A DNA stretch of 64,000 nucleotides from Microstegium vimineum (Eukaryota; Streptophyta; Magnoliopsida; Poales; Poaceae), in the NCBI GenBank assembly GCA_022036555.1, contig CM039119.1, positions 37,951,255-38,015,254 on the forward strand. The letters are read 5' to 3'. The notes under the pieces were generated by a model, which saw only the letters and a program-made list of their open reading frames with translations, was not told the origin of the DNA and did not search any database. Both the position numbers and the translations under genes were made by a program. Numbering within the stretch: the first letter of the stretch is position 1; each line of letters begins with the position of its first letter. Below, one piece after another: positions 46,149 to 56,356 of this stretch.

Positions 46149-47793
46149 TGAAGAATCATGGGCCCCAGTTGGGTTTTGGCGATTTAACGAAAAATTAGAA
46201 AAATTATGGCTAAACGTGTGTTTTCCAAAAAGGCTATGCGTAGCTTAGCAAGTATCAACATGAATTGGGGAAATAATGGGCAACACTTTGCCCCCAAGAT
46301 GGAATTCGTTTCGATTTCAAGGGAACATGGGTGAAGACCCAGAAAAGATAGGGTAAGTCCAAAGGAATGAAGGACACTTAGAATAGAAAGGGCTTCTCTT
46401 TTTACCTTTGACGTACATTAAGAGGGGTTGAGATTATATCTTGACTTAGGAAAGCTTCATGACTTAGGGGTGGTGCCCCTTGACTTCCTTTTGCTCTAAG
46501 CAAGCCTATGGTGACCGTAAGATAGCCTAAACAACTTCCATTTTTTATCGCGACGAAAAACGGGGTTTGTTAAAAAATGTTTTTTTTGGGGGTCGGACCC
46601 CCCCTGGCAAAGGGGGGCCGACCTGTCCGTCGCGTCGGACAAAAGGGGTCGGACCTGGGGGGTTTAGGGCCACAGCGTCCTTTGACCTTTCCCGAGGGGA
46701 TGTTTTCTGGGTAAGGGTTTTTTTGGGTCCGTCGGACGCTTTCCACCCAGGCGTCGGCACGCTGGGAAAGAGCGTCCTCGACCTTTCCCGAGAGGGTGTT
46801 TTTTAAAACCCCGCCCGAGCGAAGCGCCGGACGCTGGGGATAGCATCCGTCGCCCAGTAACTAGCTCCGTCGCTGGAACATGGGGGTCAGAAATAGCCGT
46901 TAGGCAGGGGGTCGGACCGTCCGTTTGCCTAGGCGCCGGAGCGTCCGTCGCCCCCAACATGAAAAGAAACTAGCCGTTGGGCATACTGGGGACGGGGAAA
47001 CGGACTCCCCCCTAGTCGACGGAGCGTCCCCCCCCCCAACTAAAATGCCAGCCCGAGGCAGTTTTCAGGGTCTAATTTATAAACCCCTTCCACTTCTCCC
47101 CCCCACCTTGCCTTTACTCATTTTAGTTTCTGATTTTTGCTGAGGAGGTTGGGAAGAAAAGCAAAGTCCCTTAAAAAAAGGGGGAAAAGAGGGGGATTCG
47201 CGGAATCCCATCATCCTCTCTCTAGTTCATCCAAGAGGTTCAAGTGTGCATCCTCTAGTTGTGAAGCTTGAGTGAGTCAAGCGAAGATCGAGGCTTGTTA
47301 CTCTGGTGATCGACATCACCTAGATGGTCCGGTGGTGCTCGGAGGAAGGTGATCGCCCGGAGGATTGTCGGCGGCCCTTCTCCATCGACGTTTGTGATCG
47401 GTTGTGGGCGATCACCGAGCCGAGTGGCGAAATCAGCCCGTAGAGAGCACACATCCTTTGCGCGGATTGAGGGGGAGCTATACCTTACGAGGTGCTCCAA
47501 CGAGGACTAGGGGGGAGTGTTGACTCCTCGATACCTCGGCAAAACATCGCCGTGTCAAGCATCCTCTTTCCCTAGCTCTTTATTACCGCATTACCTTTCC
47601 GCACTTGTCTTTCAATTCATACTAGAATTGTGTAGGAAGTTTTCGCTTTCCATTGACTTGCTACCGCTTTCTAGCTAGGACACACAAGTGGTAGGCACTA
47701 GGGGGTTAATTGGCTCTTTATAGGTTTAATTCTTGTTTAGAATTAAAAAAGAGCCCAATTCACCCCCCTCTTTTGGGCATCTTGATCCTTTCA
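46149..47793 (+). repeat. Second LTR of the SIRE array
   Basis: It starts TGAAGAATCATGGGCCCC after the polypurine tract and ends GCATCTTGATCCTTTCA. It aligns with 34229-35849 over its whole length, but with numerous G, C and T run differences (for example TTTTTTTTGGGGGTCGG near 46580). It serves as 3' LTR of the left unit and, because an intact primer site follows, also as 5' LTR of the fragment on its right. Confidence 0.9.
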
Positions 47794-47795
47794 AT

Positions 47796-47807
47796 TGGTA
47801 TCAGAGC
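47796..47807 (+). promoter_or_regulatory. Intact primer-binding site behind the second LTR
   Basis: TGGTATCAGAGC, perfect, two bases after the LTR end. A 3' LTR should be followed by host DNA, so this shows internal element sequence continues to the right. Confidence 0.92.
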
Positions 47808-47845
47808 AAGGTTGCTCTAAATCAGGCTTCACCGCCTAGAGCAAG

Positions 47846-48118
47846 ATGTCCCATGGGGATGGGACCACCTCCCATGCTTGATGGAGACGACTTTCCGTAT
47901 TGGAAAGTTCGTATGGAGGCCTATCTAGAGGCCGTTGACGTGGCGTGCTCAAAGCGCCACACAGGGAGGCACCCTCTTCGCGGAGGACCTCAACTTGATA
48001 AGCACAATGCCAAGGCTAAGAAACATTATCTTTGTGGCATTAGCAAGGATGTCTTCAACCGAGTGCGTAATGTCAAAGACGCATTTGAGTTGTGGACCAC
48101 TATTTTGTGCACTTCACC
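47846..48118 (+). pseudogene. gag: Second gag start of the SIRE array, truncated
   Basis: ATG at 47846. After one frame change the Gag N-terminus reads LDGDDFPYWKVRMEAYLEAVDV, then KDAFELWTTILCTS. It stops at the junction with a third LTR copy at 48119. It is less damaged than the equivalent gag at 35900, so the two differ in decay or in sequencing accuracy. The continuous reading frame across LTR, gag and LTR is an accident of the deletion. Confidence 0.85.
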
Positions 48119-48282
48119 TTGTGTAGGAAGTTTTCGCTTTCCATTGACTTGCTACCGCTTTCTAGTAGGACACACAAGCGGTAGGCACTAGGGGTTAATT
48201 GGCTCTTTATAGTTTAATTCTTGTTTTAGAAATTTAAAAGAGTCCAATTCACCCCCCCTCCTTGGGCATCTTGATCCTTTCA
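48119..48282 (+). repeat. Third, partial LTR of the SIRE array
   Basis: Nearly identical to 47628-47793, the last ~166 bases of the second LTR, including the terminal CATCTTGATCCTTTCA. The junction CACCTTGTGTAGGAAG shares TTGTG with the LTR, fitting a deletion between gag and an LTR through short homology. Confidence 0.92.
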
Positions 48283-48606
48283 TGAGGCATTACAAAAACA
48301 CAATACATAGTCTCTTTAAAATGAAAGGGATTACAGAGTGTTTTCATAGTCTATCACTCTATCATGTACAATACAAGTTAGGGTAGCATGTGACGGAACA
48401 TAGTACAAATTTGATTCCAAAGTGGATTCAAGCACAAGATGTAATCATTGAATAAATATTTTAGCCACGGTGATCTAAGTGATCATGTAACAAGCCCCAT
48501 TGCAATACGGATATATTTGCTAGTATATTTAACAAGAAAATTTCTTCCTATTCTTTTTATCTGCCTATCTCTAACTACCAAATAATGGTGAGTTTTTCGG
48601 TCTAAC

Positions 48607-48609
<3 letters not shown>
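48283..48609. other. No gene seen
   Basis: Anonymous AT-rich DNA after the SIRE array. The first bases (TGAGG) would be the right target duplication, but I found no matching copy beside the left LTR. Confidence 0.4.

Positions 48610-48680
<71 letters not shown>
48610..48680 (+). repeat. (TA)n microsatellite
   Basis: About 70 bases of TA repeats broken by TTAATATA and TATAATA. Confidence 0.9.
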
Positions 48681-48695
48681 CATGTTTGTTTTCTC

Positions 48696-48860
48696 TCAGC
48701 TAGTGATTTAGCTCGGCTGGTTGAGGACGTCCTTAAAGTAAGTGGAACAATATGGCATTTCGCACGTTCAAATAGAGATCGACTCCAACCAATTATGTGA
48801 AGTCATTCAATTCAACTTCCGGGGACCGGTTGGTGCACATGCGCGGCTACGGTAGCTAAA
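48696..48860 (+). mobile_element. Possible tRNA-derived SINE
   Basis: TAGCTCGGCTGG at 48709-48720 fits the RNA polymerase III A box, and CGTTCAAATAG at 48765-48775 fits a B box with one mismatch. The spacing of about 45 bases is in the range for SINE heads. An A/T-rich tail follows near 48856. No cloverleaf or discriminator supports a genuine tRNA, and clear flanking duplications were not found. A chance match to the two boxes remains possible. Confidence 0.45.
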
Positions 48861-49265
48861 TTTTTATACTAAAAATATACAATCGTATGAGAAGATAAAA
48901 ATATTATAAAATTAATAATGACGTTAAATGGTTTTTTAATTTAAGGGTAAATTTAGTTCGTGAAATTAACATAGTTATGCAGGACGTCTTAGGTTCTAAA
49001 CTTTAATGTATATAGACCTTTTCGTGATGTGGGTAGATACTATTTTTATATTGATAGGAAGAAATCTCTGATATATTCTGATATTATGTTTCTTTCTTAC
49101 GCAAATAAGCTTTGCGCACGGCCATACCATCTTATACATGGGTTCAAGTAAATTAAGTATCTGTCACATGTTTAATATTGCTTTGACGGCGCCTCTTGAG
49201 GGGACGACGCCGGCACGGAAGATATTCCCCACTGCTTTGACGTGGTTAATGAGCCTGCCCCCAAT
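48861..49265. other. No gene seen
   Basis: AT-rich to 49140, then mixed composition. No motif recognised. Confidence 0.4.
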
Positions 49266-49273
49266 ATCCAGTG

Positions 49274-49755
49274 TAAGGATGGACAACGGGTCGGGTTCGA
49301 ATCGGGTGGAGTCTCCGTGCACCTGAACCCGAAACCCGAAGTCAAAACCCAAAAACCCGAACCCGAAACGATTCGGGTAGAAAATTCATCACCAAAACCA
49401 AAACCGCGGATACCCGAAAACCCGAACGGATACCCGAAACCCGCGGATATATATACACATATTCACACATATTATAACACATATTCACATATTCACATAT
49501 ATATATATACACACACAATTTATTCACATGTATATATATACATATTCACATATTTATACACATATTCACATGTATATACACATATTTCGGATATCCTTGG
49601 GATATCCACGGGTGAAAAACCAACCCGAAACCGCGAACCCGATAGGTTTCGGGTACCGAACCCAAAAACCGTGGGTGAAAAATCATCCCCAAACCCGAAC
49701 CCGCGGGACCCGAAACCCGCGGATACCCGTCCTGAACCCGCCACTGCCATCCTTA
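49274..49755. mobile_element. hAT-type MITE with AT-rich minisatellite core
   Basis: The ends are TAAGGATGGACAACGGGTCG and, inversely, TAAGGATGGCAGTGGCGGGT. The flanks ATCCAGTG (49266-49273) and ATCCAGAG (49756-49763) form an 8-bp target duplication with one mismatch, as expected for hAT transposition. Subterminal DNA is full of (A)CCCGAA and GCGGATACCCG repeats. The core 49450-49590 is an imperfect array of ATATTCACA and TATATACAC units. No transposase is encoded; the 188-codon frame across it is compositional. Confidence 0.8.
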
Positions 49756-49763
49756 ATCCAGAG

Positions 49764-50220
49764 GGCACCATCAAGACGGATCCGTTGCAAAAGGGCGATG
49801 CGCTATGATGTATCAATTCTAATAGAAAGAACATTGTACCACACTGTATGCACTCCGATACGTAAGATCGTACATGTATAAAATAAAAAATAAAAAATAA
49901 AAATAGTACATGCTCTTTATCGCTTGCTGATTTGACGTAGAATCACACTATATGCACTCTGCGATTAGGTATAAAACAAAAGATAAAAAAATAAAAATAA
50001 ATAAAATTGAAACTAAATAATAAAATATTAAATTTAAAAAATATAATAAAAAACAAAATAGAAAAATAGAAAAATAAAAAAATGTAATAAACAGTACCAG
50101 AAGCTCTGTACGGCCTTCCGATTTTGCTAAAAAATAAAAAAAAAAAATGTAATGAACAGTACCAGAAGCTCTGTACGGTCTCTCATTTATGCGTGGTTGA
50201 AATATATATATATATTATAT

Positions 50221-50251
<31 letters not shown>

Positions 50252-50530
50252 AATCTTGGGTCCCTATAATCTTATCCGTCACGGCAGTGTTGCTGTGCAT
50301 GAAAAACATGCAATCCGTACATGTATATCACAATAGTTTTCTACTTGCTATTGACTCCGAATTTTTATATTTCCTGTTGCCCTGTGGGGATCGAGATTAT
50401 GATTCCACTTCTTTTGAAAAAAAAAAACAAAGTATGGTGAAAACAGGCAGAGATGGTAGTTCCATTTCCTACCCAACGGGTAGAGTGGGTGGGAGACGAT
50501 GATTATCGCACGAAAGATTGTCCGTCTTTT
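49764..50530. other. A-rich DNA with a duplicated unit
   Basis: Contains many AAAATA words, then two copies of a 32-base segment (50082-50113 and 50147-50178; ACAGTACCAGAAGCTCTGTA is in both) 65 bases apart, and a (TA)n tract at 50201-50252. No gene seen. Confidence 0.6.
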
Positions 50531-52143
50531 ACTTTTCAATTAAGTGCATTTTTGGCATCTTAATTATTGTGATGGTCTAATTTTAACCCTTAACTATAAG
50601 GGAGACGCTGATGTCCGTCTTTTAGGTATCGGTACTCCAACTATCAAAATTATTCACTTTTAGCACCTAGACACATGCAAAGCTATTTTGACTGGCGTTA
50701 TATAGTTTTAACCACGCTATACTAACGTTGACTGCTACATAGGACGTCAACCTCCATGAGTGACATATGGGCCCGCGCATCACCCACTCATCCGCTCACT
50801 CTTCATCCCCACGGCAGTGCCCCCCGCCATCGATAGCTCGTTTGAAAGTTAGCGTCGGTGAGTTTCAGAGTTTCATATTTGTATAATCTCTTTTATTACT
50901 TGGGATACTTAATTGTTAATCATTACTAAGTTTGTTTAATTATTTGTACAATTTTTTACTAGAGGCACATGTTTGATTTTGTAGATGTAGATCCGTAATA
51001 ATTATTTGTTTAATTAAAAGGAATTTTCTTGAGAGGATTAATAAATCATTTTAGAAAAAAAAAGATAGGCAAGTGCAATTACCTATATCACCTAGACACA
51101 ACTGATATTCATCGTCACATGGTTAGCCTATTGACTTTATCTATATCTTTCTATTTATTCTAAATATTATACTTATATAATAGATGACGATCATGAATTA
51201 TATGTGTATAAACAATATGTTATCGATTTTACCACACCTTATTTTTTTTCTATCCTCTGCCACTGGCAGCCTCGTGCGCTCTCTTACTCGGCGGCGGCGT
51301 GGCAGCCTGACGGCGACGAACCAGTCCAAGCGAGTAGCGGCTATAGTGGCACGCCGGGTGGTGCTAGGAGCTCGACCGCACGCGAGCTGGGCGGTGGATT
51401 CGACGGCCCTCACGGGGTTGTGGTGGTTCATCGCCCGGGGGAAAAGGGGTGGGGGTTTTTGGGGGGTGGGGGGGGGGGGGGGTTCATCGCCGGCAGCAAG
51501 CGTGGGAGTGTTGTGGGGGGTGGGGGGGGGAGGGGGGGGGCAGTCAAGCCTAGGAGTGGTAAGCGGTGCGGGTGCAAAGTATTAGTGGGGGGGCGTGCTC
51601 GCTCGCCACGCAGTAGTGCAGCAGCTGCGCTCGCCGGCCATGGCGTAGCTGCCTGCTCGTCCGGCAGTGGAGCAGCAGCACGCACGCGCAAGCCCGACGA
51701 CATCTTGACTAGAGCTGCGCCTCATTGTCTCGTCCTTGTAGGCGCCTATGGCCCCCGGTGGCCCGATCACCCCATTCGTCGCTGTCCCAAGCTCCTGCCG
51801 CCTAGTCCGCACTGGGGCGGACCTCTCGCGCGTGCAATGGGGCCGAGCATTCCCTATCGAAACTCCAAATGCTGCTCGAGCTGGAGAAGGAGTGGGAGGG
51901 AATGAGTGGGTGACACACGGACCCCACATATTGCTGAGAAGTAGGCTAGCCTCCTACATGTAATCAACGCCAGCATGGCACGGTCAAACTCGTCAACGCC
52001 CGTCAAATAGTCTTGCCCCGTCACATACTAAAACTGAACGGTTTTGACAGTTACAATACCGGTGCTGGACGGTTTTATAGTTGAGGGGAAAACTAGACTA
52101 ACATAATAGTTGAGGGTCAAAAGTGGACTTAATTCTTTAAGTT
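50531..52143. mobile_element. Mutator-like element with ~270-bp inverted repeats
   Basis: The left arm (50531-50810) and the inverse of the right arm (51882-52143) align throughout. Shared blocks include AATTAAG near the edge, CTCAACTAT/CTTAACTAT, GACTGGCGTT/GACGGGCGTT and CACCCACTCAT at the inner end. Long arms of this kind are typical of Mutator-like elements. The 1.07-kb interior has no recognisable transposase. Its second half is GC-rich, as in Pack-MULEs that carry captured gene pieces. A 9-bp target duplication is expected but I could not identify one. Confidence 0.65.
50811..51881. other. Interior of the Mutator-like element
   Basis: The first ~430 bases are AT-rich; 51250-51880 is abruptly GC-rich with long G runs at 51437-51540. 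A 233-codon plus frame (51204-51905) and a 133-codon frame overlap here but are Gly/Arg/Ser-rich low-complexity translations. It could be a captured host fragment, but I cannot name a source gene. Confidence 0.4.
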
Positions 52144-53148
52144 TTTAGTTGCGAGAGATGAGATACGGTTCTCGAGCACAAGCTTGAATAAAAAACATAA
52201 ATACCAAGTTTTCTCTAATAAATCTCAAATAAGTTCAATAATGTCAACTAAGAACAAATTTCAAACAGATTTGGTACTGTTCAGTCCAACAAAGCTCCTT
52301 TTGCCTGAATCGATTGTTCTACAGTTTTGTATATTCAGAGTTGGTAATAAACACAAAAACACACACAACATTCTCGATCAGCGGCTACACGCCAGCAGCA
52401 TTGTGAGTTGCGCTCCAGCACGTCCATGCACGTCGGCCGTATCTCACCCGCCTATCTCCCGGATTACGATGGTAATGGGTTTGTAGTAGTATTGCCTAAG
52501 CCTAGTTTCAATGGGGTTTATTAAGTTTTATGAGTATTAAAATACGTTTATACAACATGTGTATTGATGAAGACAGAGATAATGAAAGTTTTTCTATGGT
52601 AGTAGAGATAGTTTCATGAAGATGAAACTATTGTACATTGTTTTTCAAAATATGTATGTGTTGGAAACTGTGACGTAAAACCCCCACTAAGGTATGACCT
52701 AACCCATACTTAGGTCCATTAGGATAAATCGTAATCCATTAAAAAACCCTACCATGTATAGATAAAACTCTCTGCACATACCATGAACATATATGAGTTT
52801 GCCTATATCTAATAAAACATATGCAAGATTGCATGATATTATCAATTTATAGTCACTACATGAAAATAAACATATCACAAATTTACAGATATATACGAAA
52901 TATAAACATATGTAAAACATATCATCACATGTTTGCAAAATGTATATAAATTTGTAGATATATAAGAGATGTAAAAATATGAACATGACAAAAATCTTAT
53001 GTGCAAACCGGATTTACATATGTTTATGAGTTTGTGAGTTTGGGTGATATATAAGACTAGGCTCACACCTATATACCAATGGACATGACTTTTTGCCTAT
53101 TAAAAATGCACATAGGAAATGATTTTAATTCATACCCATGCAAATATG
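52144..53148. other. No gene seen
   Basis: AT-rich DNA. A short region (52495-52645) with AGTTTCAA near one end and GTTTCATGAAGATGAAACTA near the other could be a further MITE, but the ends are too unlike to call. ATAAACATATG-type words recur at 52790-53050. Confidence 0.35.
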
Positions 53149-53452
53149 AGAGCATCTTTAGCAGTAGCCCTCAAGTCAGAGCCTCACTTTTAATTTGAGG
53201 GCTTCGCCTATTTTTAAGGTCTTAAATTTTTTGTCTATACCTCAGTAATAGCTTTTAAATTAGATTCTTAAATTCTTTAATAGACACTGACAATTGAGAT
53301 GTACTTGTCTATCAAACAGCAGAGAGAGAAAAAAGTAGAGAGTAGAGTAAGAGAGCAACAGAAGTAGGGGTGAAGGAAAAAAAAGTAGACGACCAACAAA
53401 ACAATAAGAGGTGTATACTAGGCCAATTAAGGAGTATTGTTGAAGATGCTCT
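53149..53452. mobile_element. MITE with GAGCATCTT termini
   Basis: The left end AGAGCATCTTTAGCAGTAGC and the inverse right end AGAGCATCTTCAACAATACT are inverted repeats with four mismatches in 20 bases. The interior contains an AGAGAG/AGTAGAGAG-rich stretch. Ends of the GAGCATCTCCAAC type mark a very common hAT-like MITE group of grasses. A clear 8-bp flanking duplication was not found. Confidence 0.65.
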
Positions 53453-54059
53453 TACTATACCCGTATACAATGTCGAAAACTCCTTGCGCCACGCAATGCA
53501 AGCCAGGGTCTCGCTCACCTGCGTGGCCTCACCTCAGCATGCACACGCCGTATGTCGTCGATGCGGCCACTACGGTCCGCCAAGGCACCTTGTCCTAGCT
53601 GCGCCGCCGGAGAAAGGGACAGGACCGGTTACGTGTCCACCGCCACCCTAACGTGCCTGACTAGGCCGAATGGGCCGTTATGGGCCAATGGGTTGAAAAA
53701 TAATGGAAAAGGCCAAAACTCTTTCGGGCTAAGGGGCACGGACTGAAACGGCCTAGTAACAAACGGACAGCCAGGAATGATCTGAGAAAAAAAACTAAAA
53801 AGTTCCAGGAAGAAAAAGGGCCCATGAAAATGAGTTTTACGAATAAGCCACTAAATCCTATAAATTTGGCACGTATAGGTGCTGCATTCCTTCAGAAATG
53901 TACCTGGCCTTTCTTGAAACTATGGATTTAGGGTGTCTTTGCATATAACCCTCGGGAACACCATTTTATTATTTTAACCCACCATATATATGCATATATT
54001 ATGTATACTTTCTTACATATGTATAAAAGCATGTATGCGAGTTTAACTATCGTCTTATC
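53453..54059. other. No gene seen
   Basis: A GC-rich patch (53480-53700) with short frames and no motif, then AT-rich DNA. Confidence 0.4.
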
Positions 54060-54360
54060 TAAGGGCTAATTTGGTTTGGCTTTGGTTACTTCTAAAATGG
54101 CTTCAACTCTTCTCATGGAGTGCCTTTTCTAGAGAAGCTAAAACTATTTTGAAAAATATTCAAAAAATGGCTCTAGTGAAAGTTGTGTAATAGTTTCGTG
54201 TCAAGTTTGTGGGAGCTAGAAGAAGACATGTTTTCGTAGCTCCAGCACTCAGAACAAAAATGGCTCTAACTCCTCTAGGCTAATTACAACGAGTCGTTTA
54301 ATAGATGGTCATTTGGCATGGCTCGAAGACAAGGCTGGAGTTGTGCCAAAGACCCCCTAA
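54060..54360. mobile_element. Likely MITE with TTTGG-type termini
   Basis: The left end TAAGGGCTAATTTGGTTTGG and inverse right end TTAGGGGGTCTTTGGCACAA are imperfect inverted repeats. This is the common grass pattern AGGGCCTGTTTGGCAC with GGAGCTG-type subterminal words. No transposase is present and no clear target duplication was found. Confidence 0.45.
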
Positions 54361-54629
54361 ACATGCAATTTAGTTTTGTAGCTTCACTTTTCAAAATGAA
54401 ATAGCAGATTGCAAAAATTTCTAGACTTCGAATTTAATTTTGAAAATTGATAGGATGGCCATACCGAAATTTTGAGACAATCGATTATACAATATCAATC
54501 CACTTTAAATTTTGAATTTCCAAAGACCATAAGACCACCAGAAAATAGATTAATGTCCTATATAAGATCACAGTAAGCCTGAAGCTCCGTGCTCTTTATG
54601 AAAAATAACACTAGTAGAAAAACAAAATT

Positions 54630-54975
54630 TCGGTTCAAAGCTTTAGTCCTGGCCATTTTTAGGCCCGGGACTAAAGACGGTATTAGTTTCAATTGGATCC
54701 ACCAACCGGGACTAAAGTTCCCTAACGACCTAACCAATGGCTATAGCGTCAACTTTTGCAGGAGTGGGGCTTTAGTCCCTCTTAGTGGCTCGAACCGAGA
54801 CTAATGGTCAAGATTTAGTCCTAGTTTCAGTAGGCAGCCGAGACTAAAGCTTTTAATCCCGGTTCGTGGCTCCAACTAGGACTATTAATGGATATGTAAT
54901 CCCGGTTCATGGCTCCAACCAGGACTATTAATGGATATGTAGTCCCGGTTAGAACCACAAACCAGGATTAAATAT
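54630..54975 (+). repeat. CACTA left subterminal repeats with a 43-bp tandem
   Basis: At least six direct or inverted copies of CGGGACTAAAG-like words. Within them the unit 54855-54897 is repeated at 54898-54940 and partly again from 54941 (TCCCGGTT.G..., CTCCAACYAGGACTATTAATG). These are probable transposase-binding sites. Confidence 0.75.
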
Positions 54976-55509
54976 ACCCCTTTATATTTACCGTACTTCT
55001 TCCTCCCCCAGCCAGAGCCATTTCAAGCTCTATGTTCTTGCTCGTCGCCAGCTCTATTCTTGCTTCCTCGAGTTCGGCCATCTCAAAATTTCTTCAACTC
55101 CTCCATTCATTCTTTGGTTCTAAAGGTTACCAACTTCATCCTCTCATATTTTGTCATTAGCCTTTCTCTCGTTTCATGGTCTAGAATATGCAAATTTTGT
55201 AGTTTTTTAAATGTGAATAATGGTTGATTTTCTTGATTGTACGCCATTTGAACTGAAAATGACTTGATAGTCTGCATATTTGGATTAAGGAAGCTTATAG
55301 TATTCATCAAAACTAGTATTCATCTTTCATTGATAGTTATACATGCTCATTTCATGTTTAGAAAAATAGAGATATTTAGGGGTTTTTTATAAAGCTCATT
55401 TTAACTTCAATATAGTTTAGAAAATAGGGAATATATATTAGTTTACAAAAATGAGTATAGGGAGTAGATAGCGCCTGAGGCTTCTGGGTCCTCGACCTCT
55501 CATCGGATT

Positions 55510-55640
55510 CCAAAGCGACTCAGGCCAGACCTCTCTCTCATTGACTGTGGCGATTGTGATGGAGTATCGAGTGAGAAAGGAGGGTCGCAAAAAGGGTCGT
55601 ATCTTCTATATAAGTGTCTGAATCGCAATGTGAGTTGTTT
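55510..55640 (+). pseudogene. GRF-type zinc-finger fragment
   Basis: One frame reads LIDCGDC (Cys codons 55546-55548 and 55555-55557). Another continues EYRVRKEG and KGRIFY. A further small indel would be needed before the expected Lys-Cys, and LNRNVSC follows in the third frame up to 55630. The C-x2-C ... EYRVRKEG ... GRIFY order is that of GRF zinc fingers (PF06839). Two frame changes make it non-functional. It lies upstream of the transposase remnant, either as a captured exon or as an old first exon of the element. Confidence 0.5.
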
Positions 55641-55955
55641 TGTCGCATTTGTTTTTTAGGACTTCTAGTCATTTTTCTTGATGATTTTTGTTGTTTTAGT
55701 TGGAATTAGTCATGAAATTCTTTTTTGCTAAAGTGCATTATAGGTTTAGTTTATTTAGTGTTATTTGGGATTGTGTATATTGTATGTAGGCTTGAGTAAA
55801 ATAATGTTTTAGACTGAATCAAGTGTCTGGCATATATTATGAATTAATCTTGTTGATTGATGAAGATTTTAGTTCTTTTAATTAAGTACTAATTATACAT
55901 GTTGTCTAATTTTTATTATTAAAAGTTTTGTTGTGGTGTATGTCATGTAATGTAG

Positions 55956-56103
55956 ATGAACCGACACTAGATGTACAATGTTGACCGTCGCTCCGCAGAT
56001 TTCATTTTCGACATGCATGATTTCATAAATGTGCCCAAGGCAAACATGTGAAATGGTTTCATGTGCCACCCATGTGTACTATGCAAGAATGAGAAGGATA
56101 TCA
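55956..56103 (+). pseudogene. CACTA transposase-associated domain remnant
   Basis: The frame starting ATG 55956 reads MNRH, stop, MYNVDRRSADFIFDMHDFINV and, after another stop, GFMCHPCVLCKNEK. This matches the transposase-associated domain (PF13963), with its WMY...DR..F start and CxxCxxC cluster. The two stops lie at the Trp of WMY and before NGF. The sequence is cut at 56103 by a nested element. Confidence 0.75.
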
Positions 56104-56356
56104 TAATGACAAATATCCTATCAAATATGTTATGAAAAATATAATGACAAATACTGCTATCATAACCTGGTGACAAACATGTAATTGTCACTAATATTAA
56201 TGACAACTAGGTCTATTAGTCTTAGAAGGGGGATTGTGACCCACCTTCTATGACCACAAGCATATCATCACTGTTGTGTCATAGATGTGATACAATGACA
56301 AGAAAAGACTATAATTGTCATAATCAGTTAGTCATAGAAGCTAACCTCTTGTAGTG
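56104..56356 (-). mobile_element. Nested end of another CACTA-type element
   Basis: Read on the minus strand it begins CACTACAAGAGGTTAGCTTC and contains repeated TGACAA/ATGAC words. TCA lies on both sides (56101-56103 and 56357-56359), as a 3-bp CACTA duplication would. The left end lacks a matching CACTA terminus, so it is either deleted or the duplication is chance. Confidence 0.5.

Larger units (their letters stand above)
34229..47793 (+). mobile_element. SIRE-type Ty1/Copia retrotransposon with envelope-like region
   Basis: About 13.6 kb in plus orientation. It has a left LTR (about 34229-35849), a primer site, decayed gag and pol in Copia order, a long 3' region with an envelope-like frame, a polypurine tract (46134-46148) and an LTR (46149-47793). 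This layout and size match the SIRE/Maximus lineage of plant Copia elements. The array does not end there: the second LTR is followed by another primer site, gag start and partial LTR to 48282. Coding damage is heavy and includes many homopolymer expansions, some of which may be sequence errors. Confidence 0.88.

Noticed and set aside
47733..48191. 152-codon continuous frame
   Set aside because: It joins the LTR end, gag start and partial LTR across a deletion junction; only its middle is real gag.
48696..48790. Functional tRNA gene
   Set aside because: The A and B box matches are not accompanied by acceptor, anticodon or T stems that pair, so a SINE head is more likely.
49242..49808. 188-codon frame
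   Set aside because: It spans both ends of the hAT-type MITE and its minisatellite; Pro/Lys/Asn and Tyr/Ile/His repeats come from the ACCCGAA and ATATTCACA arrays.
51204..51905. 233-codon plus-strand frame inside the Mutator-like element
   Set aside because: It is Gly/Arg/Ser-rich, runs through long G tracts, overlaps other open frames and lacks any domain. The frame is explained by base composition.
50500..52160. 9-bp target duplication for the Mutator-like element
   Set aside because: No pair of 9-mers at the two arm edges matches well enough, so I did not claim one.
52495..52645. Additional MITE
   Set aside because: The two ends share only a short AGTTTCA word and no flanking duplication was found.
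54855..54975. CRISPR-like spaced repeat
   Set aside because: The 43-bp units are contiguous tandem copies of CACTA subterminal repeats without spacers, in plant DNA.
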